From assembly GCA_030146225.1 (NCBI GenBank), contig JASLCA010000288.1, positions 1-13,199 of the forward strand: a stretch of DNA of 13,199 nt, in the 5' to 3' direction. The DNA is from Sphingobacterium sp. (GTDB taxonomy: Bacteria > Bacteroidota > Bacteroidia > Sphingobacteriales > Sphingobacteriaceae). The notes under the pieces were generated by a model. That model was not told the DNA's origin, did not search any database, and was given only the letters and a program-made list of their open reading frames with translations. Positions 7,432 through 13,199 of this stretch are shown one piece after another; within the stretch, counting starts at the first letter, position 1; every line of letters begins with the position of its first letter. The translations under genes were made by a program, and so were the position numbers.

Positions 7432-9117
7432 TTAAATAGACAAATATTCCGCAATTGGGCCTAAGGTCAGCGCTGGGAAGAAGGCTAGAGCAGCTATTAA
7501 AATAATAATTGCAAAAGTCACAAAGCCAAAGGTTGGGGTGTCCGTTGCCAGCGTTCCTGCACTTTCAGGGATGTATTTCTTCTCCGCCAAAAGTCCCGCA
7601 ATAGCTACCGGCCCAATAATTGGCAAGAAACGAGATAAGATTAATACAATGCCCGTGCTGATATTCCACCATGGCGTATTGTCCGCCAAGCCTTCAAAGC
7701 CACTTCCATTGTTTGCCGAAGCCGAAGTATACTCATACAGCATCTCCGAGAAGCCATGAAAGCTAGGGTTATTAAGTGTAGCCGCTCCTTGTGCAGGAAA
7801 TGCAGCAGCCAAGGCTGTACCTGTCAAGATTAAAAACGGATGCAGCAGGGCAATCATCATCGCAATCTTCATCTCCTGCGCCTCCAGCTTTTTACCTAAA
7901 AACTCAGGTGTACGACCTACCATCAATCCACTGACAAAGACAGCCAGAATTAAGAAGATAAAGAAGTTCATAATCCCTGCACCTACCCCACCATAAAAGC
8001 AATTGATCATCATAGCCAAGAGCTCATTCATCCCAGACAAGGGCATACTACTGTCATGCATGCTGTTAACAGAGCCCGTTGAGATTACTGTAGTCACAAT
8101 ACTCCAGAAGCCTGAAGCCGCAGCTCCAATACGGGTTTCCTTGCCCTCCATGGCCCCTGCTGACATATCAATTCCCATTGCCTCAATTGCTGGGTTGCCC
8201 TTGAGCTCCATATAGACATTTGGGATGGCTAGGCAGAGAAAACCTACCGTCATAACTCCAAATATCATCCAGGACAGCCTCCGTCTTCCCGTATAGTAAC
8301 CTAGTGCAAAGATCATGGCTAGGGGAATAATAAACTGGGCTATCATCAAGGTCATATTTGTGATATAGCTTGGGTTTTCAAAGGGATGCGAAGTGTTTGC
8401 ACCAAAAAACCCACCTCCATTTGTACCCACATGCTTAATAGGTACAAAGGCCGCCACTGGCCCGCGCGATACCGACACCGTGTCGCCCTGTAGGTTGACA
8501 ATGGTATCCTTGCCTTCAAAGGTCATCGGCACCCCTTGGCTTAGCAAAATACAGGCTACTACAAGAGAAACCGGCAGTAAAATCCGTGTACAGGACTTTA
8601 CAAAGTAATTGTAAAAATTCCCCAGATTACTAGTCTGCTTAGCTTTGAAAGCATTAAACAAAATCACGGCCGCAGCCATTCCCGTACCCGCAGACACAAA
8701 CTGTAAAAACATTAAATAGCATTGACCTAAATAGCTTATCCCTGTTTCGCCCGAATAATGCTGTAGATTACAGTTTACGACAAAGGATATCACCGTATTA
8801 AATGCTAAATCTGCGGACATACCTGGATTTAAGTCAGGGTTAAAGGGCAGCTGCCCTTGCATCATAAGTAAAAACATGCCGACTAAAAACCAGACTAAGT
8901 TGATTGTTAACAAAGCCTGCAACTGCTCCTTCCAACCCATCTCCCGCTGTGCATCAATCCCACTAAGCCTAAAAAACAGGAGTTCTATAGGGCTCACAAT
9001 ACGATCCAACCAGGTATGCTCGCCTGCATAAACCTTTGCAATATATTTTCCAACTGGTAGCGCAAATGCAATCGAAAGGATAAACATCGCCACAACAGCT
9101 ATTATTTCTGTGTACAT
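7432..9117 (-). CDS. kdpA: Potassium-transporting ATPase K+-binding subunit KdpA
   Basis: At 561 aa it matches the family length (E. coli 557). It is a ten-helix, SKT-superfamily channel-like subunit with four pore repeats. Selectivity-filter regions are visible at VNCNLQHYSGE (114-124), GTNGGGFFGANTSHPFENP (231-249), SVNSMHDSSMPLSGM (349-363) and SASANNGSGFEGL (464-476). The GTNGGGF loop contains the glycine needed for K+ selectivity in E. coli. The first filter reads VNCN where E. coli has TNTN, probably a lineage variant. KdpA selects K+ on the outer side and passes it to the KdpB site. A hairpin-forming sequence lies in the 74-base gap after kdpF, just ahead of this start codon. Confidence 0.98.
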   Translation of the reverse strand: MYTEIIAVVAMFILSIAFALPVGKYIAKVYAGEHTWLDRIVSPIELLFFRLSGIDAQREMGWKEQLQALLTINLVWFLVGMFLLMMQGQLPFNPDLNPGMSADLAFNTVISFVVNCNLQHYSGETGISYLGQCYLMFLQFVSAGTGMAAAVILFNAFKAKQTSNLGNFYNYFVKSCTRILLPVSLVVACILLSQGVPMTFEGKDTIVNLQGDTVSVSRGPVAAFVPIKHVGTNGGGFFGANTSHPFENPSYITNMTLMIAQFIIPLAMIFALGYYTGRRRLSWMIFGVMTVGFLCLAIPNVYMELKGNPAIEAMGIDMSAGAMEGKETRIGAAASGFWSIVTTVISTGSVNSMHDSSMPLSGMNELLAMMINCFYGGVGAGIMNFFIFLILAVFVSGLMVGRTPEFLGKKLEAQEMKIAMMIALLHPFLILTGTALAAAFPAQGAATLNNPSFHGFSEMLYEYTSASANNGSGFEGLADNTPWWNISTGIVLILSRFLPIIGPVAIAGLLAEKKYIPESAGTLATDTPTFGFVTFAIIILIAALAFFPALTLGPIAEYLSI

Positions 9118-9138
9118 ATTCTATTTTTTTATGCGCTA

Positions 9139-9164
9139 GCAATAAGCCTCTAAAAGGTTATTGC
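9139..9164 (-). other. Hairpin between kdpF and kdpA
   Basis: GCAATAA (9139-9145) and TTATTGC (9158-9164) are perfect complements. Inside them CCT/AGG adds three pairs after one bulged base, leaving a five-base loop. In the kdp transcript this forms a 7+3 bp stem-loop ending about 21 bases before the kdpA start. It is followed by an A-run, not a U-run, so it is not a standard terminator. It may stabilise a processed mRNA end or influence kdpA translation. Confidence 0.5.
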
Positions 9165-9191
9165 CCAACGACTCAAATTAAACCTGTCTAA

Positions 9192-9269
9192 CTAAAATTT
9201 CTCTGGCTTAAGCAGTACATAAACCATATAAATAAACAGCAGTACTGCTATTCCTAATAATGCGATCAT
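9192..9269 (-). CDS. kdpF: Small subunit KdpF of the potassium ATPase
   Basis: A 25-codon frame lies directly upstream of kdpA: Met-Ile-Ala-Leu-Leu-Gly, then a hydrophobic helix (AVLLFIYMVYVLL), ending in KPEKF and TAG. Length, single helix, the short basic C-terminal tail after an aromatic-rich end, and position before kdpA all match KdpF, the small lipid-like subunit that stabilises the KdpFABC complex (29 aa in E. coli). It starts only four bases after the stop of the preceding 28-aa frame, which suggests coupled translation. It is the second of two tiny membrane peptides in a row; this one is the better match to KdpF because of its K-P-E tail and adjacency to kdpA. Confidence 0.88.
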   Translation of the reverse strand: MIALLGIAVLLFIYMVYVLLKPEKF

Positions 9270-9273
9270 AACT

Positions 9274-9360
9274 TTATATTTTATCAAAAAAATCAATTGC
9301 CTTAAACAAGAGGACAAAGCAAAGCAGTCCTAAAATCAATAGGGTAAGTGTAAGTAGCAT
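9274..9360 (-). CDS. 28-aa hydrophobic membrane peptide upstream of kdpF, function unknown
   Basis: An ATG-to-TAA frame of 29 codons fills the gap between the 120-aa gene (10-base spacing) and kdpF (four-base spacing). The peptide is one predicted transmembrane helix (residues 2-19, almost only Leu, Ile, Thr, Gly, Cys, Phe, Val) followed by a short tail KAIDFFDKI. Three facts favour a real gene: it exactly fits between two genes with operon-like spacing, it has a coherent membrane-peptide composition, and it follows the compact packing of the locus. It differs from KdpF in its acidic/aromatic tail. It might be a second small subunit or a regulator of the pump, or a duplicated and diverged KdpF-like peptide. 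I do not recognise a named family. Confidence 0.6.
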   Translation of the reverse strand: MLLTLTLLILGLLCFVLLFKAIDFFDKI

Positions 9361-9370
9361 AGCGATCTGA

Positions 9371-9733
9371 TTAATACTCCAAAGATTGACGCTTATAAAC
9401 CATTAGTAGGCTCTGCGGGATACGCTGATAGACCTTTGCCCACTGCTGCTGTCCACAAGCTTTCTGCATACTGTGAAAGGAGCGCACATAGATGTTTTCA
9501 ACCATATTTTTTAAGCTGGCATCTCCCCGCTCATAGAGCCAGCCTACAAATAGCATATTCCATTTGGCGCGGGTCCACTTTCTATGTTTTAGCAAATCCT
9601 TGGTGAATGTCACCATAATCTGCACCAGCCCCCCAATATTTTCCTTAACGGTCAATCGGTTGACCTCTTCTTTTAGCTCCGGCATTTCTGCAGAAATAAG
9701 TCCGGCAAGCTCACTTTTGGCAATAGTCTTCAT
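9371..9733 (-). CDS. Conserved-looking 120-aa cytosolic protein at the head of the kdp operon (DUF7674-like?)
   Basis: The product is a mostly helical soluble protein with no signal peptide or membrane segment. Notable stretches are the N-terminal ELAGLISAEMPELKEEVN, the central NIGGLVQIMVTFTKDLL (32-48) and LFVGWLYERGDASLKNMVENIYVRSFHSM (61-89), and a C-terminal VYQRIPQSLLMVYKRQ. The pattern GWLYERG...NIYVRSFHSM recalls small Bacteroidota proteins of the DUF7674 type, which I recall from memory; the family label is tentative. It is the first gene after the regulator terminator and the AGCTGT-rich control region, and it precedes the small membrane peptide by ten bases, so it is probably the first product of the K+-induced transcript. 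A role as a cytosolic partner or modulator of the pump is possible but not shown. Confidence 0.8.
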   Translation of the reverse strand: MKTIAKSELAGLISAEMPELKEEVNRLTVKENIGGLVQIMVTFTKDLLKHRKWTRAKWNMLFVGWLYERGDASLKNMVENIYVRSFHSMQKACGQQQWAKVYQRIPQSLLMVYKRQSLEY

Positions 9734-9780
9734 ATTCTAATTTTAAGATGAAATCTTGTAATCCTTTCTCCGCTTATGCC

Positions 9781-9844
9781 AAAAGCTGTTCCCCAATGCC
9801 CAGCAGCTCCATAAAAAGCTGTATAACTAGCGGTTAGCTGTTTT
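9781..9844. promoter_or_regulatory. Repeated AGCTGT boxes in the kdp control region (candidate activator sites)
   Basis: The 181-bp gap between the regulator and the 120-aa gene has AGCTGT three times on the plus strand (9784-9789, 9817-9822, 9836-9841). The first two share the longer AAAAGCTGT (9781-9789 and 9814-9822), exactly 33 bp or about three helical turns apart. A related AGCAGCT lies at 9802-9808. The boxes lie 48-108 bp upstream of the first operon start codon, a plausible place for enhancer sites of the NtrC-type regulator. No exact -24/-12 promoter was found beside them. The site assignment is inference. Confidence 0.4.
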
Positions 9845-9861
9845 AAGAAAAATAAAGGCAT

Positions 9862-9887
9862 AAAAAAAGCCTATCATAATGATAGGC
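9862..9887 (-). terminator. Rho-independent terminator of the response-regulator gene
   Basis: GCCTATCAT and ATGATAGGC (9869-9887) form a perfect nine-base inverted repeat around one central base. On the minus strand this is followed directly by seven T residues (9868-9862). It lies 28 bases after the regulator stop codon and separates that gene from the kdp genes. A further GCCTATCA copy lies at 9900-9907 and could compete for pairing. Confidence 0.87.
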
Positions 9888-9914
9888 TCCTTTTCAAAAT
9901 GATAGGCATTTTGA

Positions 9915-11267
9915 TTATATTTTATATTCGTCTATTTTACGATAGAGGGTCGCAATACCAATAGCCAGCAAGCGCGCAGCCTCTGCCTTATTTCCAGCGG
10001 TATGTTGAAGCAGCTTTTGAATATGTTGCTTCTCCATCCTAGCCATAGAAAAGGGGAATAAATCCGCTGCATCATCCGTAGGCGTAGCTAGTGTCAAAAG
10101 CTCATAGGGTAAACTATCCAAGTCCAAGACATTGCCATCGGCAATAATCATACTGCGCTCAATCACATTTTTCAGCTCTCGAATATTGCCCTTCCAGGGA
10201 TGTTCCGAGAGCGCATGTAAATAAGCTGAACTCAGTTGCATCTCCTTCTTGCCTAGACGCAGTGCGTACTGCTGCACAAAGAAGCTAGCCAATTCGGAAA
10301 TATCAGCCTTTCTCGCCCGCAAAGGAGGCAGTTGAATCGCAAACACCGACAACCTATAGAATAAGTCACTGCGGAAATGCCCTTGCGCAATCTCCTCATC
10401 AAAATTCCGATTTGTGGCAGAAATAATGCGTACATCTACCCGGGTAGGCTTGGTATCCCCCACCTTAATAAACTCTCCATTTTCGAGTACCCGTAGCAGT
10501 TTCGCCTGTAGGTCCAATGCCATTTCGCCAATCTCATCCAAGAAAATCGTGCCCTTATGGGCTTCCTCCAACAGGCCTTTCTTATCCTTTAAAGCCCCCG
10601 TAAAGGAACCAGCCTTATGCCCAAAAAGTTCAGACTCTAACAGCTCCCGACCGAAGGCCGCACAATTTAAGGCCACAAAAGCGCTATTGCAGCGTAGGCT
10701 TTCCTGATGTATGGCCTGCGCAAACACCTCCTTGCCTGTCCCAGTTTCCCCAAGTAACATAACAGCCGTAGCTGTAGGGGCCACCTTACGGCCTAAGGCA
10801 ATAGCTTGCTGCAAGATAGCCGACTTGCCGACAATCTTGTCAAAGGTATACTTTAAGCCTACCTGGCTTTCTAAATGCTGTAAGCGACGCTTTAATTGAG
10901 CCTTGTCTAGCGCCTTATAGATTAAAGGGATAACCTTATTATTGTCATCTCCCTTGGTGATATAATCAAATGCTCCCTGCCGCATAGCCTCTACCCCATC
11001 CGATATATTGCCATAGGCGGTCATCAAGATAATCTCTGCCACCTGCTGCCTTTTGCGCATCTCGGGGAGGATATCAATCCCATTGCCATCAGGAAGTTTA
11101 ACATCCGAAATAATCACATCAAAATCATGTTGTTCCAAAAGCTGCAAAGCCTTTTTCACCGTACCGGCTTCTAAGACTTCAAAAGCCTGATCTTCCAACT
11201 TAATAATGCGGGCTAAAAGGCTCCTTAGCTTTTCCTCATCATCAATGATCAATATCTTATTCAGCAT
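9915..11267 (-). CDS. Sigma-54-dependent NtrC-family response regulator
   Basis: Domains in order: receiver, AAA+ sigma-54 activator and Fis-type HTH. With residues counted from the upstream ATG at 11288, the receiver has acidic D16/D17, phospho-acceptor Asp62 in IISDVKLPDG, Thr90 and Lys112. The AAA+ domain has Walker A GETGTGKE (180-187), the sigma-54 contact loop GSFTGA (227-232, Ser for the usual Ala), Walker B FLDEIGEM (249-256) and the arginine segment FRSDLFYRL. The HTH is at about 420-452 (GNKAEAARLLAIGIATLYRKI). I prefer the start at 11267 (MLNKILIIDDEE) because a TACATTTG promoter box ends just one base before the 11288 ATG; 11270 is also possible. No KdpE-type regulator is present, so this protein is the best candidate partner of the kdp-locus kinase and activator of the kdp genes. 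That assignment rests on position. Confidence 0.93.
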   Translation of the reverse strand: MLNKILIIDDEEKLRSLLARIIKLEDQAFEVLEAGTVKKALQLLEQHDFDVIISDVKLPDGNGIDILPEMRKRQQVAEIILMTAYGNISDGVEAMRQGAFDYITKGDDNNKVIPLIYKALDKAQLKRRLQHLESQVGLKYTFDKIVGKSAILQQAIALGRKVAPTATAVMLLGETGTGKEVFAQAIHQESLRCNSAFVALNCAAFGRELLESELFGHKAGSFTGALKDKKGLLEEAHKGTIFLDEIGEMALDLQAKLLRVLENGEFIKVGDTKPTRVDVRIISATNRNFDEEIAQGHFRSDLFYRLSVFAIQLPPLRARKADISELASFFVQQYALRLGKKEMQLSSAYLHALSEHPWKGNIRELKNVIERSMIIADGNVLDLDSLPYELLTLATPTDDAADLFPFSMARMEKQHIQKLLQHTAGNKAEAARLLAIGIATLYRKIDEYKI

Positions 11268-11289
11268 CATTTTTATACATATTAGCATT

Positions 11290-11297
11290 CAAATGTA
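11290..11297 (-). promoter_or_regulatory. TAnnTTTG -7 promoter box before the response regulator
   Basis: TACATTTG on the minus strand matches the Bacteroidota -7 consensus exactly and lies in the short gap after the permease gene. No TTTG/TTG occurs at the preferred 18-20 base distance; the nearest TTG is 13 bases upstream. It suggests the regulator has its own transcript in addition to read-through. It implies a transcription start near 11285, downstream of the first in-frame ATG, which supports the shorter protein start. Confidence 0.5.
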
Positions 11298-11316
11298 AAG
11301 ATAAAACCTACAATCC

Positions 11317-12081
11317 TTAGAGTACGATAAGCAAAATTCCAGAAACCAATACCAGACACATAATTAAATAGCGGTAATACTGCTCGGGAATCCGCTTCAA
11401 GAGCTTGACACCAACCCAAGCCCCCAATAAGATAAAGGGGATAGCCATTAGATTAAGGTAAAAGCCCGCCCAGCTTAAGTTCTGCCAGACAAAGGCTTGT
11501 AAAGGCACCTTAGTCAGGTTAAGCAGCATAATAAACCAAGCAGAAGTCGCGGCAAAGGTTATCTTGTCCAATCTTTTAGAAAGCATATACACAGAGAGTG
11601 CAGGGCCAGCAGCATTCCCTATCATAGTAGAAAATCCCATAACAAAGCCGAAGAATGGGCCATAATATTTATTTTGCACCAGCCTCAGCCTACGCTCCTC
11701 TGTGGTACGCTCCATCCAAAACATAACCAGAATCCCAATTAGGATACAGATGCCCATTAAGACCTTAAAGAGCTTGTCATCAATAAACTTTCCCCATATT
11801 AAGCCCACCATTAGCCCGACTAGGGCCATTGGCAGTAATTTTTTCACTTCTACCCAACGAAAACTCTTGCGGTAATAGACCACGGCCATAAGGTCCGCAA
11901 TGCACAAGAGGATCAGGACAATCCCCGTAGACTGCTTTGCCCCAAAAAGAATCACAAAAAAAGGGACGGTTAAGGTCCCAATATTTTGTATTCCAGTCTT
12001 AGAAATACCGATAAGCATCGCACAGGCAAAATACAAAACCCAACCCTCTGGCGAGTTTATAAGCTGAAAAGCCTCTTGCAT
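11317..12081 (-). CDS. TauE/SafE family (sulfite exporter-like) membrane permease
   Basis: The 254-aa protein is hydrophobic throughout with about eight predicted membrane helices arranged as two related halves. Family-type motifs are GISKTGIQNIGTLTVPFF (about 25-42) in the first half and GFVMGFSTMIGNAAGPALSVYML (about 145-167) in the second. TauE/SafE proteins are inner-membrane permeases that export sulfite or organosulfonates, or carry other small anions; the substrate here is unknown. It begins one base after the stop of the HAD phosphatase gene, so the two are co-transcribed. The spacing to the response regulator is 47 bases to its preferred start. Nothing ties it directly to K+ transport. 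Confidence 0.9.
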   Translation of the reverse strand: MQEAFQLINSPEGWVLYFACAMLIGISKTGIQNIGTLTVPFFVILFGAKQSTGIVLILLCIADLMAVVYYRKSFRWVEVKKLLPMALVGLMVGLIWGKFIDDKLFKVLMGICILIGILVMFWMERTTEERRLRLVQNKYYGPFFGFVMGFSTMIGNAAGPALSVYMLSKRLDKITFAATSAWFIMLLNLTKVPLQAFVWQNLSWAGFYLNLMAIPFILLGAWVGVKLLKRIPEQYYRYLIMCLVLVSGILLIVL

Positions 12082-12082
12082 A

Positions 12083-12745
12083 CTAATAGGATTTAAGAAG
12101 CGCTAGAACCTTATCAACTGTAATTTCGGTATAGTCATTTATATAAAAGGAACAGGGAGGCAATTCTGCCTTGCTATGCGAACTCAAAACCCCTACGACC
12201 TGCATGCCCGCATTTAAGCCCGCAGTAATTCCTGAAAATGAGTCCTCAAAGACCAAACAATTCGAAGGCGATATACCAAGGTTTTCAGCGGACTTCACAT
12301 AAACCTCAGGATGAGGCTTGTGCAGGCTGACATCCTCACTTGCCATTAAGGATTCCATCTTTTTACGGATGTCCAGCTGATCAATAATTAAATCTAGATT
12401 TGCTCTAGGTGCTGAAGTGGCTACCGCAGTATGTAAGCCAGCTGCCTTTAAGCTATCCAAAAAGGGAATATAAGCTGGGATAGTTTCGATCTCTTCCTTG
12501 TAAATCTCACGGAACAAGGCTTCCTTTTCCTCTTCCAGTGCAAGCAGTTCCGCCCCATGTATAGGTCTTTTAAAGAAATGAGTCATAATATGGCTATTGT
12601 GCTTGCCATACATATGCTCTTCAAAATCTTTCGCCGTATAGGATACCTGATGTCTATCAAAAAAAGCTTCAAAAGCCTTTGCATGAAATGGATTCGTATG
12701 ACAGATTACTCCGTCCATGTCAAAAATAACAGCGTATTGATTCAT
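12083..12745 (-). CDS. HAD-superfamily phosphatase (beta-phosphoglucomutase-like, subfamily IA)
   Basis: Starting at the ATG at 12745 the protein has 220 residues, normal for this family. Motif I is FDMDGV with nucleophile Asp9 and acid/base Asp11. A helical cap domain covers about 15-85. Motif II is VATSAPR (T110/S111), motif III is Lys143 in HKPHPEVY, and motif IV is VFEDSFSGITAG (E167, D168). It should be a Mg2+-dependent phosphatase or phosphomutase acting on a small phosphorylated sugar or similar metabolite; the substrate cannot be told. The reading frame extends upstream to a TTG at 12760, but that codon lies inside the TACCTTTG promoter-like box, so the ATG is preferred. It follows kdsB and precedes the permease by one base. 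Confidence 0.92.
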   Translation of the reverse strand: MNQYAVIFDMDGVICHTNPFHAKAFEAFFDRHQVSYTAKDFEEHMYGKHNSHIMTHFFKRPIHGAELLALEEEKEALFREIYKEEIETIPAYIPFLDSLKAAGLHTAVATSAPRANLDLIIDQLDIRKKMESLMASEDVSLHKPHPEVYVKSAENLGISPSNCLVFEDSFSGITAGLNAGMQVVGVLSSHSKAELPPCSFYINDYTEITVDKVLALLKSY

Positions 12746-12749
12746 GGCA

Positions 12750-12757
12750 CAAAGGTA
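12750..12757 (-). promoter_or_regulatory. TAnnTTTG promoter box directly before the HAD gene
   Basis: TACCTTTG on the minus strand matches the -7 consensus exactly and ends four bases before the HAD start codon. The nearest upstream TTG (12785-12783) is 25 bases away, longer than usual. If used, transcription would begin at or within a base or two of the ATG, giving a leaderless or nearly leaderless mRNA. Confidence 0.5.
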
Positions 12758-12804
12758 CAAAACTATCCTGCTACTAGCTGCTCAAGGAGCGCAAGAAAAG
12801 CCAT

Positions 12805-13199
12805 TTAAGCGTTAAAATATACTTTTTTAATATGGGCTAGGTCTGCTGGAGTATCCACAGCTAAGGTTTCAAATTCACTCTCAGCAACCTGAATGCGGTA
12901 GCCATTCTCTAGCCAGCGGAGTTGCTCTAGGGACTCAGACTTTTCAAATGCCGAGGCAGGCAGCTTTGTTATCTCCTGTAAAACAGCCGTTCTATAGCCA
13001 TAGATGCCGATATGCTTGTAGTAAGCTTGATGATTTAGCCACTCTTCTCGCGCTACCCCCCTTTGGAAGGGAATAGTCTGCCTAGAGAAGTAAAGGGCTT
13101 GCTTATGGGCATTAAACACCACCTTGGGCGAGTTCTCATTAAACAATTCGGCTACCGCTGTGATGCGCTTAACAAGCGTTCCGATCTGCGTATTTGGAT
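12805..13199 (-). CDS. kdsB: 3-deoxy-manno-octulosonate cytidylyltransferase, C-terminal part (cut by window edge)
   Basis: The frame stays open to the right edge, so 131 C-terminal codons of a usually ~245-aa protein are visible; the true start lies outside. KdsB activates KDO with CTP to give CMP-KDO for the inner core of lipopolysaccharide, in the cytosol. Matching stretches are PNTQIGTLVKRI at the edge, then NENSPKVVFNAHKQALYFSRQTIPFQRG, the KHIGIYGYRTAVLQEITKLP segment, SLEQLRWLENGYRIQVAE and AVDTPADLAHI near the end. It shows the organism makes a KDO-containing outer membrane lipid. It ends 59 bases before the HAD start, a gap that holds the HAD promoter box. Confidence 0.95.
   Translation of the reverse strand, partial: PNTQIGTLVKRITAVAELFNENSPKVVFNAHKQALYFSRQTIPFQRGVAREEWLNHQAYYKHIGIYGYRTAVLQEITKLPASAFEKSESLEQLRWLENGYRIQVAESEFETLAVDTPADLAHIKKVYFNA

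Noticed and set aside
9734..9850. Sigma-54 (-24/-12) promoter for the kdp operon
   Set aside because: It is expected from the regulator type, and TTGGCAT- and TGGGCAT-like pieces occur, but no GG and GC pair has the required 10-base spacing; the closest candidates are 9 or 11. I did not call it as a feature.
11268..11288. Longer N-terminus (MLICIKM) for the response regulator
   Set aside because: It would begin one base after a TAnnTTTG box and adds residues before the normal receiver start; the later ATGs fit better.
12746..12760. TTG start giving five extra residues on the HAD phosphatase
   Set aside because: The TTG overlaps the promoter-like TACCTTTG box and the family normally begins just before the FDMDG motif, as the ATG start does.

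Overview
This window comes from a Bacteroidota chromosome, most likely a member of the Sphingobacteriia (Pedobacter/Sphingobacterium-like relatives). The lineage call rests on the TAnnTTTG-type promoter boxes, the scarcity of Shine-Dalgarno sequences, the style of the proteins, and a Kdp system controlled by a sigma-54-type response regulator. It is an inference, not a database match. Every gene lies on the minus strand, so transcription runs from high to low coordinates.

Layout in transcription order. At the right edge is the 3' part of kdsB (CMP-KDO synthesis), then a HAD-family phosphatase, then a TauE/SafE permease one base behind it. Next comes an NtrC-type sigma-54 response regulator with its own promoter box and a strong terminator. 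A 181-bp control region follows. After it runs a long potassium locus: a 120-aa cytosolic protein of unknown function, a 28-aa hydrophobic peptide, the 25-aa KdpF, then KdpA, KdpB, KdpC, an outer-membrane porin, a KdpD sensor domain protein without kinase, and a membrane histidine kinase whose start overlaps the kdpD stop. A YceI-family gene and the 5' part of a tRNA-Ser(UGA) gene with a well-formed promoter finish the window on the left.

How the genes work together. KdpFABC is the high-affinity, ATP-driven K+ uptake complex of the inner membrane, and the porin may let K+ or another solute cross the outer membrane. The classical KdpD is one polypeptide paired with the OmpR-type regulator KdpE. 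Here the cytosolic KdpD/Usp sensor and the kinase are separate proteins, no KdpE is present, and the nearby regulator is a sigma-54 activator. The probable circuit is KdpD-N + histidine kinase -> NtrC-type regulator -> sigma-54 promoter of the kdp genes. This is inferred from gene order.

The least explained parts are the 120-aa leader protein, the 28-aa membrane peptide before kdpF, repeated AGCTGT boxes upstream of the operon, and a hairpin just before kdpA. No mobile element, CRISPR array or phage gene was seen. No gene-free stretch exceeds 300 bases.
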